Assembly (NCBI GenBank): GCA_017460915.1
Contig: JAFUAA010000048.1
Coordinates: 107,762 to 171,761, forward strand
Length of the DNA stretch: 64,000 nt
Origin: Bacteroidales bacterium
Lineage (GTDB): Bacteria; Bacteroidota; Bacteroidia; Bacteroidales; F082
Reading direction: 5' to 3'
The notes below the pieces were generated by a model. The model had not been told where the DNA came from. It did no database searches and saw only the letters and a program-made list of their open reading frames with translations. Each line of letters starts with the position of its first letter. Within the stretch, counting starts at the first letter, position 1. Position numbers and translations under genes: made by a program. Shown piece after piece: positions 49,739-57,338 of this stretch.

Positions 49739-50929
49739 TTAGTTTGCAGTTGTCAGTTCTTGTTTTTGTTTTATCTCCCGCAACAGTTCCTCACTGAACC
49801 CGTTGCTCATCTTGTAGAGCGAGACGGTAGAGTAGGCGAGCATCACGAAATCGGAGCCCATCACTTCGTCGAGCACGTTGAGGTCGCTCACTTTGCAGTC
49901 TTGTTTTAGATCGGGCTGGCTGAAATAAGCCGTGCTGAAATAATACCAATACGGAACTCTTGTGAACACGTCCCACACGGGCGTGAAGTTGAGGATGTTC
50001 CAATAGTACGAGTCGCCGATGGTGAGCAGTTGTGGCCTCCATGCCGTGGTGTCGTAGTCATAGTAGGCCTCGGTCAGATAGTTGGGTGCTTTCTTAATGG
50101 GCCATATCAAGTTCATCAGGCTTTCGAGGTCGGTATCGGGTTTCAGGGAGCGCTGGAAGGTGCTGGCCGTTTTGATGTTGACCATGTTGGAATCGCTCAG
50201 CCATTCCATGTAGCGGATAAGTGTGTCGGCCGAATGAATGGCGGCCAGGTTGCTCCAGTGGGTGCCCGTTTGGGGATAGAGTGGATAATCCACCGTATCT
50301 TTCATCTGCATGAACCATTCAGCCAGGTTGATGTTGTTGACTCCCAATTCATTGAGCCGCTTTGAATAGAAATCGTAGGCCGTGATTTTCTTTTCCTTGA
50401 AATATTGGGTGTTTTCGGGCAAATGCTCAGCGCAAATCTGTTCCTTGCCAGGCAATAGCGCGACGAAAAGATGAGTGCCGTAGGGCTCCAACAATTGTTG
50501 TATTTCAAGCAACCGTAGGGCTTCGGCCTCAAAAATCCCAGCCATCTCCAACGAGTCGTCGGTGAAGCGATAGGCACGGCTTTGGTAGTACTCCTCCACC
50601 GTCCAGGGTTCGAAGATCCAGTTGTCGCGTGTGATGGCGATGCGCTGGTCTTCTTCCACTTGCGCATAGCGGAAAAGGGTCCATTGTGTTTGGTTGTAAA
50701 GACGTGTCAAGGGTTCGCGGAAACCGAAATGTTGCTTGAGATAGGCTTCGGTGGAAGCCTGGAAGCTGCCGTCGCAAAAGCGCTCGAAGTCGGCCTTGGG
50801 CATCATGGTTTCCACGGTCACGCCGTTCAATTCCTTGAAATGGAACAACCCCATGCCCTGTTGCAGCATGAAAGCGAAGAGCAGGAGTGCGGTCAAGGCG
50901 AACAAAATAACTTGGGTGCGACTTTTCAT
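49739..50929 (-). CDS. AlgJ/AlgX-like SGNH O-acetyltransferase, copy 4
   Basis: A 396-residue member starting at ATG 50929 (MKSRTQVILF); upstream in-frame codons lie antisense to the U32 gene and are not used. Anchor about 6-25, HFGFREPLTRLYNQTQWTLFRY, GTHWSNLAA (catalytic His) and IGDSYYWN (catalytic Ser). It lacks the C-terminal tail motif found in the others, so it is the minimal form. Promoter: minus-strand TATCTTTG at 50955-50948. First gene of the left-going arm. Confidence 0.82.
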   Translation of the reverse strand: MKSRTQVILFALTALLLFAFMLQQGMGLFHFKELNGVTVETMMPKADFERFCDGSFQASTEAYLKQHFGFREPLTRLYNQTQWTLFRYAQVEEDQRIAITRDNWIFEPWTVEEYYQSRAYRFTDDSLEMAGIFEAEALRLLEIQQLLEPYGTHLFVALLPGKEQICAEHLPENTQYFKEKKITAYDFYSKRLNELGVNNINLAEWFMQMKDTVDYPLYPQTGTHWSNLAAIHSADTLIRYMEWLSDSNMVNIKTASTFQRSLKPDTDLESLMNLIWPIKKAPNYLTEAYYDYDTTAWRPQLLTIGDSYYWNILNFTPVWDVFTRVPYWYYFSTAYFSQPDLKQDCKVSDLNVLDEVMGSDFVMLAYSTVSLYKMSNGFSEELLREIKQKQELTTAN

Positions 50930-50947
50930 TTCGATGAATACAAACTG

Positions 50948-50994
50948 CAAAGATAGGAAAATATTCTGCTTCGTGCCGAAAAAGCGTACCTTTG
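50948..50994. promoter_or_regulatory. Divergent promoters; the U32-side one implies a leaderless mRNA
   Basis: Minus strand TATCTTTG (50955-50948) for the AlgJ-like gene; plus strand TACCTTTG (50987-50994) for the U32 gene, only 4 bases before its ATG (50999). Confidence 0.6.
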
Positions 50995-50998
50995 CGGC

Positions 50999-52801
50999 AT
51001 GAAAACGAGAAAAATAGAATTGCTCTCGCCCGCCAAGGACGCCGAGGTGGGCATGGCGGCCATTAATCATGGCGCTGATGCCGTATATATCGGTGGCCCC
51101 GACTTCGGTGCTCGCGAAAAAGCTTCCAACACGATCGAGGATATCGAAAAACTGTGTCGCCATGCGGCTTTGTATGATGCCAAGGTGTACGTCACGTTGA
51201 ATACTTTGCTCTACGACAACGAGTTGGAACGCGCCCGGCAGCTGGTCTACGACTTCTGGAATGCGGGCGTGGATGCCCTCATCGTGCAGGATATGAAACT
51301 GCTCGAATTGGACCTTCCGCCCATTCCGCTTCATGCCAGCACGCAATGCGACAATCTGACTGTAGAAAGGGTGCAACTTCTTGAGCAGTTGGGATTTAGT
51401 CAAGTCGTTTTGGGTCGCGAACTGAGCCTGAAACAAATTCGAGAGATTCGTGAGAAGACCACGGTGCCGCTGGAGTTTTTCGTGCATGGGGCCTTGTGCG
51501 TCAGCCATAGCGGACGGTGCTATCTGAGCCAGCGCATCGGCAACCGCAGCGCCAATCGAGGGGCATGCGCCCAGCCTTGCCGTCTGCCTTGGGATTTGCT
51601 CGACGAGGACGGCAATGTGCTCATCAAGAACCGTCATTTGCTCTCGCTGAGGGACCTGAACAACAGCGCGCATTTGGAGGAACTGATGGACGTGGGCATT
51701 ACGAGTTTCAAAATCGAGGGCCGCATGAAAGAGGCTGATTATGTGAAGAATGTGACGGCGTATTATCGCTGGAAATTGGATGAAATCTTCGAACGTTGTC
51801 CCGAATATGAACCATCCTCCTGTAGAGACGCAAAATCTTGCGTCTCCACCTTTGAGGTCAACCCTGAGAAATCCTTCAACCGTGGTTTCACCGATTTCTT
51901 CATCAACGGTCGGCAAAAGGACATCGGGTCGCCGTTTACGCCCAAATCGATGGGCGAATACATCGGCGAGGTGACATGGTGCAACCCTCTCCGTATGGAA
52001 ATCGACACCGAAAAAACGTTGCACAACGGCGACGGCCTTTGTTTCCTGAATCAGGAGAATGAATTGGTGGGATTGCGCGCGGATGTGGTTTCTGTCGGTA
52101 GAGACGCAAAATTTTGCGTCTCTACAAACAAGCCCCACGGTGCCTATCGCGGTGCGGAAATCTACCGCAATTACGACCTCGAATGGCAAAAACAGGTGGA
52201 CGCCTCGAAGGGCAACCGCAAAATCGACATTGATTTGATGTTGGCCGAAACGGAAGACGGTTATGAATTTTGCGGACGCACGCGGTGCGTCCCTACAACG
52301 ACACCCCATAGGGACGCATCGAATGCGTCCGCCGTAAATGCGTCCGTTGCCATCAATTGCGAAAAAATCCTCGCCAACAACCCCGAAAAGGTCACCGAAA
52401 ACATCCGCAAGAAGGCCCTGCAATGGGGCGACACGGTGTTCAATCCCGTGAATCTGGAATTGCGTTTCGCGGAACCGCGCCTCATTCCCGCCTCCGTCAT
52501 CGGCGAGATGAAACGTGATTTGGTGTCGAAATTGACCGAAGAATTGATTGAAAACCATCGGAATAACCGTGAAACACGCTGTGCAGACGTTGCGCGCAAC
52601 GTCTCTATCCAAATTGACCCCGATGAAATCCCCGACACCTTAATGACCTGCCACCATTGCATCCGTTATGCCAACGGCATGTGCAGCAAAGAAACGGGTC
52701 AAAAGGCTACGCCCTTGTACATCCGCAACGGTGAGAACACTTTCCGACTCGAATTCGATTGTAGGAATTGTGTGATGCGTGTTCTGTCTGTTACTGATTG
52801 A
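50999..52801 (+). CDS. U32 family peptidase with four in-frame palindromic insertions
   Basis: A 600-residue U32 protein (collagenase-like/RlhA-type). The core is intact: IELLSPAKDAEVGMAAINHGADAVYIGG, LHASTQCDNLT, EFFVHGALCVSHSGRCYLSQ, SANRGACAQPCRLPW and FKIEGRMKEADYVK. The C-terminal half is broken up by low-complexity peptides from repeats: CRDAKSCVST (about 276-285), GRDAKFCVST (about 366-376), the R-C-V-P / DASNASA stretch (about 425-445), and CADVARNVSI (about 528-537). The frame is kept throughout, so the protein is probably made. The C-terminus has a Cys-rich LEFDCRNCVMRVL. Confidence 0.88.
   Translation: MKTRKIELLSPAKDAEVGMAAINHGADAVYIGGPDFGAREKASNTIEDIEKLCRHAALYDAKVYVTLNTLLYDNELERARQLVYDFWNAGVDALIVQDMKLLELDLPPIPLHASTQCDNLTVERVQLLEQLGFSQVVLGRELSLKQIREIREKTTVPLEFFVHGALCVSHSGRCYLSQRIGNRSANRGACAQPCRLPWDLLDEDGNVLIKNRHLLSLRDLNNSAHLEELMDVGITSFKIEGRMKEADYVKNVTAYYRWKLDEIFERCPEYEPSSCRDAKSCVSTFEVNPEKSFNRGFTDFFINGRQKDIGSPFTPKSMGEYIGEVTWCNPLRMEIDTEKTLHNGDGLCFLNQENELVGLRADVVSVGRDAKFCVSTNKPHGAYRGAEIYRNYDLEWQKQVDASKGNRKIDIDLMLAETEDGYEFCGRTRCVPTTTPHRDASNASAVNASVAINCEKILANNPEKVTENIRKKALQWGDTVFNPVNLELRFAEPRLIPASVIGEMKRDLVSKLTEELIENHRNNRETRCADVARNVSIQIDPDEIPDTLMTCHHCIRYANGMCSKETGQKATPLYIRNGENTFRLEFDCRNCVMRVLSVTD
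51822..52125. repeat. Two GAGACGC palindromes inside the U32 coding region
   Basis: 51822-51849 (two changes in the right part) and 52098-52125 (perfect, identical to 32111-32138). Both are read in the frame that yields RDAK(S/F)CVST. Confidence 0.85.
52274..52607. repeat. Three further palindromes inside the U32 coding region
   Basis: GGACGC/GCGTCC types at 52274-52296 and 52309-52333 (only 12 bases apart), and a related CAGACGTTGCGCGCAACGTC type at 52584-52607. All keep the reading frame open. Confidence 0.8.
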
Positions 52802-53768
52802 GCACCAGTTCGTTGTGCCCAAAAACTACTTCCAAGCCTTTCTCCTTGAAATAGGCTTTCACTTGGCTTTCATCCCATTCCGTGGCAGCCAAAACGAAAT
52901 CACCGCCCCAAGCGCCAAGCGATTTCAACGTGCCTTCGAAGTCAGGGAAACGCTTTTGCACGGGCTCCTGCCCGATGCAGCGCGCAATGATGCGCTCGTG
53001 GCATTGCAAAAGCATCGCGAATTCGTCCAGACTCTGGCACTTGGGCAAAGCCTTGCTAATTTCGGAAACGGCTTCCATATCCTTCTGCAAATCAGCGGGG
53101 TTGACTTTTTTCTGGAAGGCTTTGATTTCTTTCGAGGAGCTTTGCTTTTGGCCTTGATAGACGTAGAACAAATGCTTAGTAAAAGATGGACTGAAAGCAA
53201 CTGGCTCAACCATTGGTGTCGGTTCTGACTGTCGCTTTGCGTCATTGCGAGGAACGGAGCAATCCAGACAAACCGCGTTTTCGTCAATCAGTTGATAATA
53301 AATCGGTTGCTCCGCCGTGGCGCAGGCGATGTCGTAGCCCGAGCCGCCGAAGGTCAGTTTCAGCAATTCGTAAGGGTCAATGTTCGCCCAGCGCGCGAGG
53401 TTGGCAATCAAGGTGGAGCTGCTGCCGAGGCCCCAATTCGGGTCGAAGTACAAACGTGTGGCGAATTTTAGGTTGTTGCCTTCAAAAGCCTTGGGATTCA
53501 GTTGTTTGACGGCATTCAAGATTTGCGCCAATTTTTCGGCCTTGGGTGGGTCGTCGCAGTCAAGGATTTCGAGGTTTTCAGGGCTCAAGGTGACCGAAAA
53601 CCAAGGGCCATCGGGTCTATGGGCCTCCCATTGTAGAGACGCGCCTTGGCGCGTCTCTACCGACAGTGTCTGCCCTAATTTCAACGGCAAAGCCAAGGCC
53701 AAGGCACCATCGAGGACGAGGTATTCGCCGGTCAAAAGAAATTTTCCGTGGGAATAGAAACGGTTCAT
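52791..53768 (-). CDS. GYDIA-type GHMP kinase (mevalonate pathway, probable)
   Basis: A 325-residue GHMP-superfamily kinase: SHGKFLLTGEYLVLDGALALALPL at the start, the ATP loop PNWGLGSSSTLIANLA (PxxxGLGSSA type), and the family name motif GGSGYDIACATA. Being next to HMG-CoA reductase with a 4-base overlap, it probably phosphorylates mevalonate or phosphomevalonate. Two dispersed repeats are read in frame: at about residues 37-46 (ETRQGASLQ) and about 167-180 (CSVPRNDAKRQSEP), which lengthen surface loops. Convergent with the U32 gene, overlapping by 11 bases. Confidence 0.85.
   Translation of the reverse strand: MNRFYSHGKFLLTGEYLVLDGALALALPLKLGQTLSVETRQGASLQWEAHRPDGPWFSVTLSPENLEILDCDDPPKAEKLAQILNAVKQLNPKAFEGNNLKFATRLYFDPNWGLGSSSTLIANLARWANIDPYELLKLTFGGSGYDIACATAEQPIYYQLIDENAVCLDCSVPRNDAKRQSEPTPMVEPVAFSPSFTKHLFYVYQGQKQSSSKEIKAFQKKVNPADLQKDMEAVSEISKALPKCQSLDEFAMLLQCHERIIARCIGQEPVQKRFPDFEGTLKSLGAWGGDFVLAATEWDESQVKAYFKEKGLEVVFGHNELVLNQ
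53231..53253. repeat. 23-bp segment shared with the 56.6 kb repeat, inside the GHMP kinase gene
   Basis: Identical over 23 bases with 56593-56615 (contains TTTGCGTCATTGCGAGGA). Translated on the minus strand as part of PRNDAKRQ. A second repeat of the GAGACGC type lies at 53633-53660 in the same gene. Confidence 0.8.
53633..53660. repeat. 28-bp GAGACGC palindrome inside the GHMP kinase gene
   Basis: Arms GTAGAGACGCGCC and GGCGCGTCTCTAC separated by two bases; read in frame on the minus strand. Confidence 0.8.
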
Positions 53769-55090
53769 TTTTTCAAGGAATCGAGGTACTGTTCAACGCC
53801 GGCATACGACACGGTCTTGTCCTTGAAATACTCTCGCGCCAGACGCTTCGCTTCGTCGCTGGCGTTGAGTTGGTTGAGGATGTTGTTGAGGTGCATCTTC
53901 ATGTGGCCGGCTTGGATGCCCTTGGTGGTCAGTGAGCGCACGGCCGAGAAGTTGTTGGCCAAGCCCATCGTGGCAGCCACCGTCATCAGTTCGGGGGCGG
54001 TGGGGTTGCCTAAAAGTTCCAACGTCTTTTTGGCAAGTGGGTGCAGGCTGGTTAGGCCACCGATGGTGCCCAAGGCCATCGGCACCTCCAGTTCAAAGCG
54101 GAAGATGCCGTTTTCAATCGTGACGGACGAAAGGCTTTCGTAGCGACCGTTGCGCGAGGCGAAGGTGTGGCCCGCCGCTTCCACGGCGCGGAAATCGTTG
54201 CCCGTGGCGATGACCACCGCATCGATGCCGTTGTAGATGCCTTTGTTGTGCGTCGTGGCGCGATCCACGTCGATGTGGGCAATGTCCACGGCTTTCTTGA
54301 ATTTCTTGGCGTATTCGGCTCCCGAAAGGTGCTCGTCGATGCCATCCAGCTGCTCGATGGGACATTCCACCCAGACCCGCACTCGGCAGTCGGGTGTGTT
54401 GTTCGAGAGGATGGTCATGATGATTTCCACCTTGCGGAGGTCTTCGGACAGGTCGTTTTGCTCGGCAAAGAAGTCCTGCAGGCTATGCCCGAATTGTTCC
54501 AAAACCGAGTTGATGAAGTTGGCGCCCATGGCATCGCCCGTGCCAAATTCGACGCGAATCTGGTAATAGTCAGGGATTTGCATGCTGTAGTCGAGGAGGC
54601 GCATCCCAAGGATGCCGCCGCCGCGCTTGCGCATTTTCTCCGTCATGCTGTTGGTGTCGGCCAAAAGGCGTTTCTCGATTTCGGGGAACAGTGCAATGAG
54701 TTTTTCCTTGTCGCCGCTCCAGCCGAAATGCACCTGTCCGACCTTGCGCATGTCGACGACTTCGGCATGGAAGCCGCCTCGTTCGCCCCAGAACTTGGCT
54801 GCGGCTGAGGCGGCTGCGACCACGGAACTCTCTTCGATGACCATCGGCACGATGTAGTTCTTGCCATTGATGGTCACGTTGGGCGAGATGCCGTAGGGGA
54901 TGATGAAATTGGTGATGGTGTTCTCGCTGAACTCGTCAAAGAGTTGTTGCTGTTTCGAGTCGGCATGCCAATAGCTCTTCAACAGGCTGATGACTTCGCC
55001 TGGGTTCTCGAAGTAGTTGGCAATCAGCTTCAGTTTCTCTTCCTTGAGAAGTTTCGAAAAGCCTTTCTTTATGCGTTCGCGAGTGTCCAT
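53765..55090 (-). CDS. mvaA: Hydroxymethylglutaryl-CoA reductase, class II
   Basis: A 441-residue HMG-CoA reductase converting HMG-CoA to mevalonate. Class II marks: the catalytic Glu in FSENTITNFIIPYGI, PMVIEESSVVAAASAAAKFW, the dinucleotide/substrate segment GTGDAMGANFIN, the Lys region RATTHNKGIYNG, and the C-terminal MGLANNFSAVRSL with the late HMKMHLNNIL containing the flap His. Class II enzymes can be degradative in some bacteria, but pairing with a GHMP kinase favours biosynthesis. A mevalonate route is unusual among Bacteroidales, most of which use the MEP pathway. Confidence 0.93.
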   Translation of the reverse strand: MDTRERIKKGFSKLLKEEKLKLIANYFENPGEVISLLKSYWHADSKQQQLFDEFSENTITNFIIPYGISPNVTINGKNYIVPMVIEESSVVAAASAAAKFWGERGGFHAEVVDMRKVGQVHFGWSGDKEKLIALFPEIEKRLLADTNSMTEKMRKRGGGILGMRLLDYSMQIPDYYQIRVEFGTGDAMGANFINSVLEQFGHSLQDFFAEQNDLSEDLRKVEIIMTILSNNTPDCRVRVWVECPIEQLDGIDEHLSGAEYAKKFKKAVDIAHIDVDRATTHNKGIYNGIDAVVIATGNDFRAVEAAGHTFASRNGRYESLSSVTIENGIFRFELEVPMALGTIGGLTSLHPLAKKTLELLGNPTAPELMTVAATMGLANNFSAVRSLTTKGIQAGHMKMHLNNILNQLNASDEAKRLAREYFKDKTVSYAGVEQYLDSLKK

Positions 55091-55098
55091 TTTTCAGC

Positions 55099-55623
55099 TT
55101 ACCATTCCTCTTCTTCGATCACTTTTTCGGGCTCAAGGCTTTCCTCAAACTGCTGGCCCCAATCCTCGGCAAAGGCGGCAATTTGTTGCAGGTAGCTGTC
55201 CCAAATAGGTTGGTACTGAGGGTCTTCCTTGTCCATCCATTCCTCACAGGTGTGGTTGCTTTGGGTCTTTTGCATGAAGTCGGTAAGGGTGTAGCGCACA
55301 CGGCCTTCGCGCACTTCAATGACGAAACGGTAGGTAATCCAAGGCCATTTCGATTTCACTTCGTCGCCGTTGTCCAATTGGAATTGGTGTTTGCCTTTCA
55401 TCGTGCGCCCGTCGTTTTGGTTGAGCAGGGTGGCGGGACTTTTGTAATACTTGTTCATGAACCCGCTGAAGATGCGGTTATAGACTTCATCTTCAGAGCC
55501 TACCGTGTTGATGACCTTGCGGAAGCAGATTTTCTCCGTTTTGGGGTCGATGGGCAGGTTGGACTGGGCAAAGGTGACGGTCGCAAACAAAACGGCGACA
55601 ATGAGCAATGCTACTTTTTTCAT
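55099..55623 (-). CDS. DUF4468 secreted protein
   Basis: A 174-residue protein with a signal peptide (about 1-19, cleaved after FAQ). The body has the DUF4468 layout, a beta strand, KVINTVGSEDEVYNRIFSGFM, then GKHQFQLDNG, WITYRFVIEVREGRVRYTLTDF. Proteins of this family are common in Bacteroidota and have no assigned role; the fold is thought TBP-like. Ends with an acidic tail (VIEEEEW). It lies 8 bases upstream of the HMG-CoA reductase gene on the same strand, so it may lead the mevalonate transcript. Confidence 0.85.
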   Translation of the reverse strand: MKKVALLIVAVLFATVTFAQSNLPIDPKTEKICFRKVINTVGSEDEVYNRIFSGFMNKYYKSPATLLNQNDGRTMKGKHQFQLDNGDEVKSKWPWITYRFVIEVREGRVRYTLTDFMQKTQSNHTCEEWMDKEDPQYQPIWDSYLQQIAAFAEDWGQQFEESLEPEKVIEEEEW

Positions 55624-55736
55624 TTTTGTATTAATTTAGAATTAATTTCGTTGAATCTTCGATTTGGTTACAAAATTAGTAATAATTCGGTTGCTTCGGC
55701 GCAACGGGGATGGTTTCATCAAATACCTTGCCAAAA

Positions 55737-56579
55737 TCAGAGCGGGATGACTTGCGAATCGTCGGAACAGTCGACGTTGAGTTGCGGATGGCCTTTATAA
55801 AATAAGGTAGAGGCGTCGGTCAGCAAACCTTCCATGCTGTCGCTCACGTTGACGGTGGCTTCGGAGGCGCTCGAGAGGTCGACGTGCATCGTGCCGACTT
55901 CGGTTCGTGCCATGTTAAGCAGGCTTGCGTCTTGTAGCTTTATGCTACCGAAAGATGCCGCCCCATCCAATGTGATGAGCCGCGACGCACCGCTCAGGTC
56001 GACGTCGAAGTGGGAGCTGACGTCGAACACGCCCTTGCAGATGGAGGCATCGCTCACACTCATTTCGCTGTTTGTGCTTGTCAGGCGAAAGCCTAGCAAC
56101 TGCGAAGCGTCTTCGATAACCACTTTACAATCGTGGCCCGAATAGTCCAAGCCAGTGCAAACCGAGGCTTCTTCCAAACGGATGGTTAGGTCGTCGCTTG
56201 TGGCGGTGAAATGTCCCAAGAACTGCAATTCGGAGGCGGCGTTGGCTTCGATCTTTTCGATTTTGTCGGTATGTACGGTGGCACGGAATGTTGAGTTGAT
56301 GGCAGGACGCACGATGCCCGAAAAGCCGATTTCGAGTTTTGTGTCATCCATCTTGGCTATCAAGTAAGGCTCCAAATAGGCGGAATATTCCAAATCGACA
56401 AACGTGTTGATAGAATCGTACACCACGGTCACCTGCCAGGCATCGCCAATTTCAATTTCTCGGATATCCACATTTTCGAGTACGGTCTTCTGCACGAGCG
56501 TCATGTCGACGTCTTTTTTGCACGAGGTGGCGAAACAGAGGACCACGCATAGGAATAATAAAGGTTTAATTGCTTTCAT
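55737..56579 (-). CDS. GIN-domain (DUF2807) lipoprotein
   Basis: A 280-residue lipoprotein with signal peptide and lipobox ending CFATSC (Cys20). The rest is a right-handed beta-helix-like DUF2807 (head GIN) domain with repeating short strands: KIEANAASELQFLGHF, LTIRLEEASVCTGLDYSG, VVIEDASQLLGFRL, MSVSDASICKG, VDLSGASRLITLDG and IKLQDASLLNM. The A-S-x-L/x-D-A-S rhythm at about 20-residue spacing is plain. Many such proteins are found on Bacteroidota surfaces; function is unknown. The 110-bp gap to the DUF4468 gene holds no further gene. Confidence 0.85.
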   Translation of the reverse strand: MKAIKPLLFLCVVLCFATSCKKDVDMTLVQKTVLENVDIREIEIGDAWQVTVVYDSINTFVDLEYSAYLEPYLIAKMDDTKLEIGFSGIVRPAINSTFRATVHTDKIEKIEANAASELQFLGHFTATSDDLTIRLEEASVCTGLDYSGHDCKVVIEDASQLLGFRLTSTNSEMSVSDASICKGVFDVSSHFDVDLSGASRLITLDGAASFGSIKLQDASLLNMARTEVGTMHVDLSSASEATVNVSDSMEGLLTDASTLFYKGHPQLNVDCSDDSQVIPL

Positions 56580-56592
56580 TAGTTTGTTTTTT

Positions 56593-56675
56593 GTCGCTTT
56601 GCGTCATTGCGAGGAGGAACGACGAAGCAATCCATGAAAACAGTTTTATGGACTGCTTCGTGCCTCGCAGTGACG
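56593..56675. repeat. Imperfect 75-bp inverted repeat (MITE-like), TTGCGTCATTGCGAGG type
   Basis: GCGTCATTGCGAGG and CGAAGCAATCCAT on the left (56601-56633) pair with ATGGACTGCTTCG and CCTCGCAGTGACGC on the right (56649-56675), one mismatch in each arm. A partial copy is translated inside the GHMP kinase gene (53231-53270). Confidence 0.75.
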
Positions 56676-56719
56676 CGAAGCGTGTCAGTTATGTTTTAAA
56701 CGACATTGTTACTGAATTA

Positions 56720-57193
56720 TTATTGATGATGATAAGGTTCTCCTTTCATTATGGTGAACGCGCGATAAAGCTGTTCGACGAAGATAAGTCTCACCATTTG
56801 GTGGCTGAAGGTCATGGGCGAGAGCGACAGTTTGGCGTTGGCGCGGTCGTAAACCTCTTGGGCGAAGCCGTAAGGCCCACCGATGACGAAAACAAGGCGT
56901 TTTGTCCCCGAAGCCATCTGTTTTTCAAGGCTTTCCGCGAACTGAACCGAAGTGTACGACTTGCCGTTTTCGTCCAACAGCACGACATGGTCGGAGGGTT
57001 GCAGCTGCTGCAACAGCAGGAAACTCTCGGCCTTTTTCTGTTGCTCTTCGCTGAGAGTCTTGCGGTTGCGCGGGTCGGGGATTTCCTTCGTCTCGAACGA
57101 AGCGTAATGCCCCAGCCGCCCCACGTATTTCTTGATGCCGGTGACGAGGTAGTCCTCGTCCGTTTTTCCTATAGCCAAAAGCAATATTTTCAT
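56720..57193 (-). CDS. rlmH: 23S rRNA pseudouridine-1915 N3-methyltransferase
   Basis: A 157-residue SPOUT methyltransferase. Start at ATG 57193 (MKILLLAIGKTDEDYL), as usual for RlmH; eight upstream codons are dismissed. Trefoil-knot marks: LLDENGKSYTSVQFAESLEKQ, VFVIGGPYGF, and the C-terminal LSPMTFSHQMVRLIFVEQLYRAFTIMKGEPYHH with the invariant HQ and terminal YHH. It methylates the 70S ribosome at helix 69. Confidence 0.94.
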   Translation of the reverse strand: MKILLLAIGKTDEDYLVTGIKKYVGRLGHYASFETKEIPDPRNRKTLSEEQQKKAESFLLLQQLQPSDHVVLLDENGKSYTSVQFAESLEKQMASGTKRLVFVIGGPYGFAQEVYDRANAKLSLSPMTFSHQMVRLIFVEQLYRAFTIMKGEPYHHQ

Positions 57194-57338
57194 TTTCTTT
57201 GTCACAAAACCTACCAAACTTTCAAAACCTTGTTGAAGTTATGGAAAGCACGCCAACCGGCTGCTTTCCGGCGGCAACACGGTTGTGGAGCCGCCACCAT
57301 AAAAAAGAGTTTTGTTGGTTTTGATTGTTTTGTGATAT

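Noticed and set aside
51822-52607. CRISPR array in the U32 gene region
   Set aside because: The palindromes are unevenly spaced, of two types, and lie inside a continuous coding frame; no cas genes are in the window.
50930-52612. Upstream extension of the AlgJ-like copy 4 frame
   Set aside because: Antisense to the U32 gene; the family N-terminal anchor starts exactly at ATG 50929 behind a -7 box.
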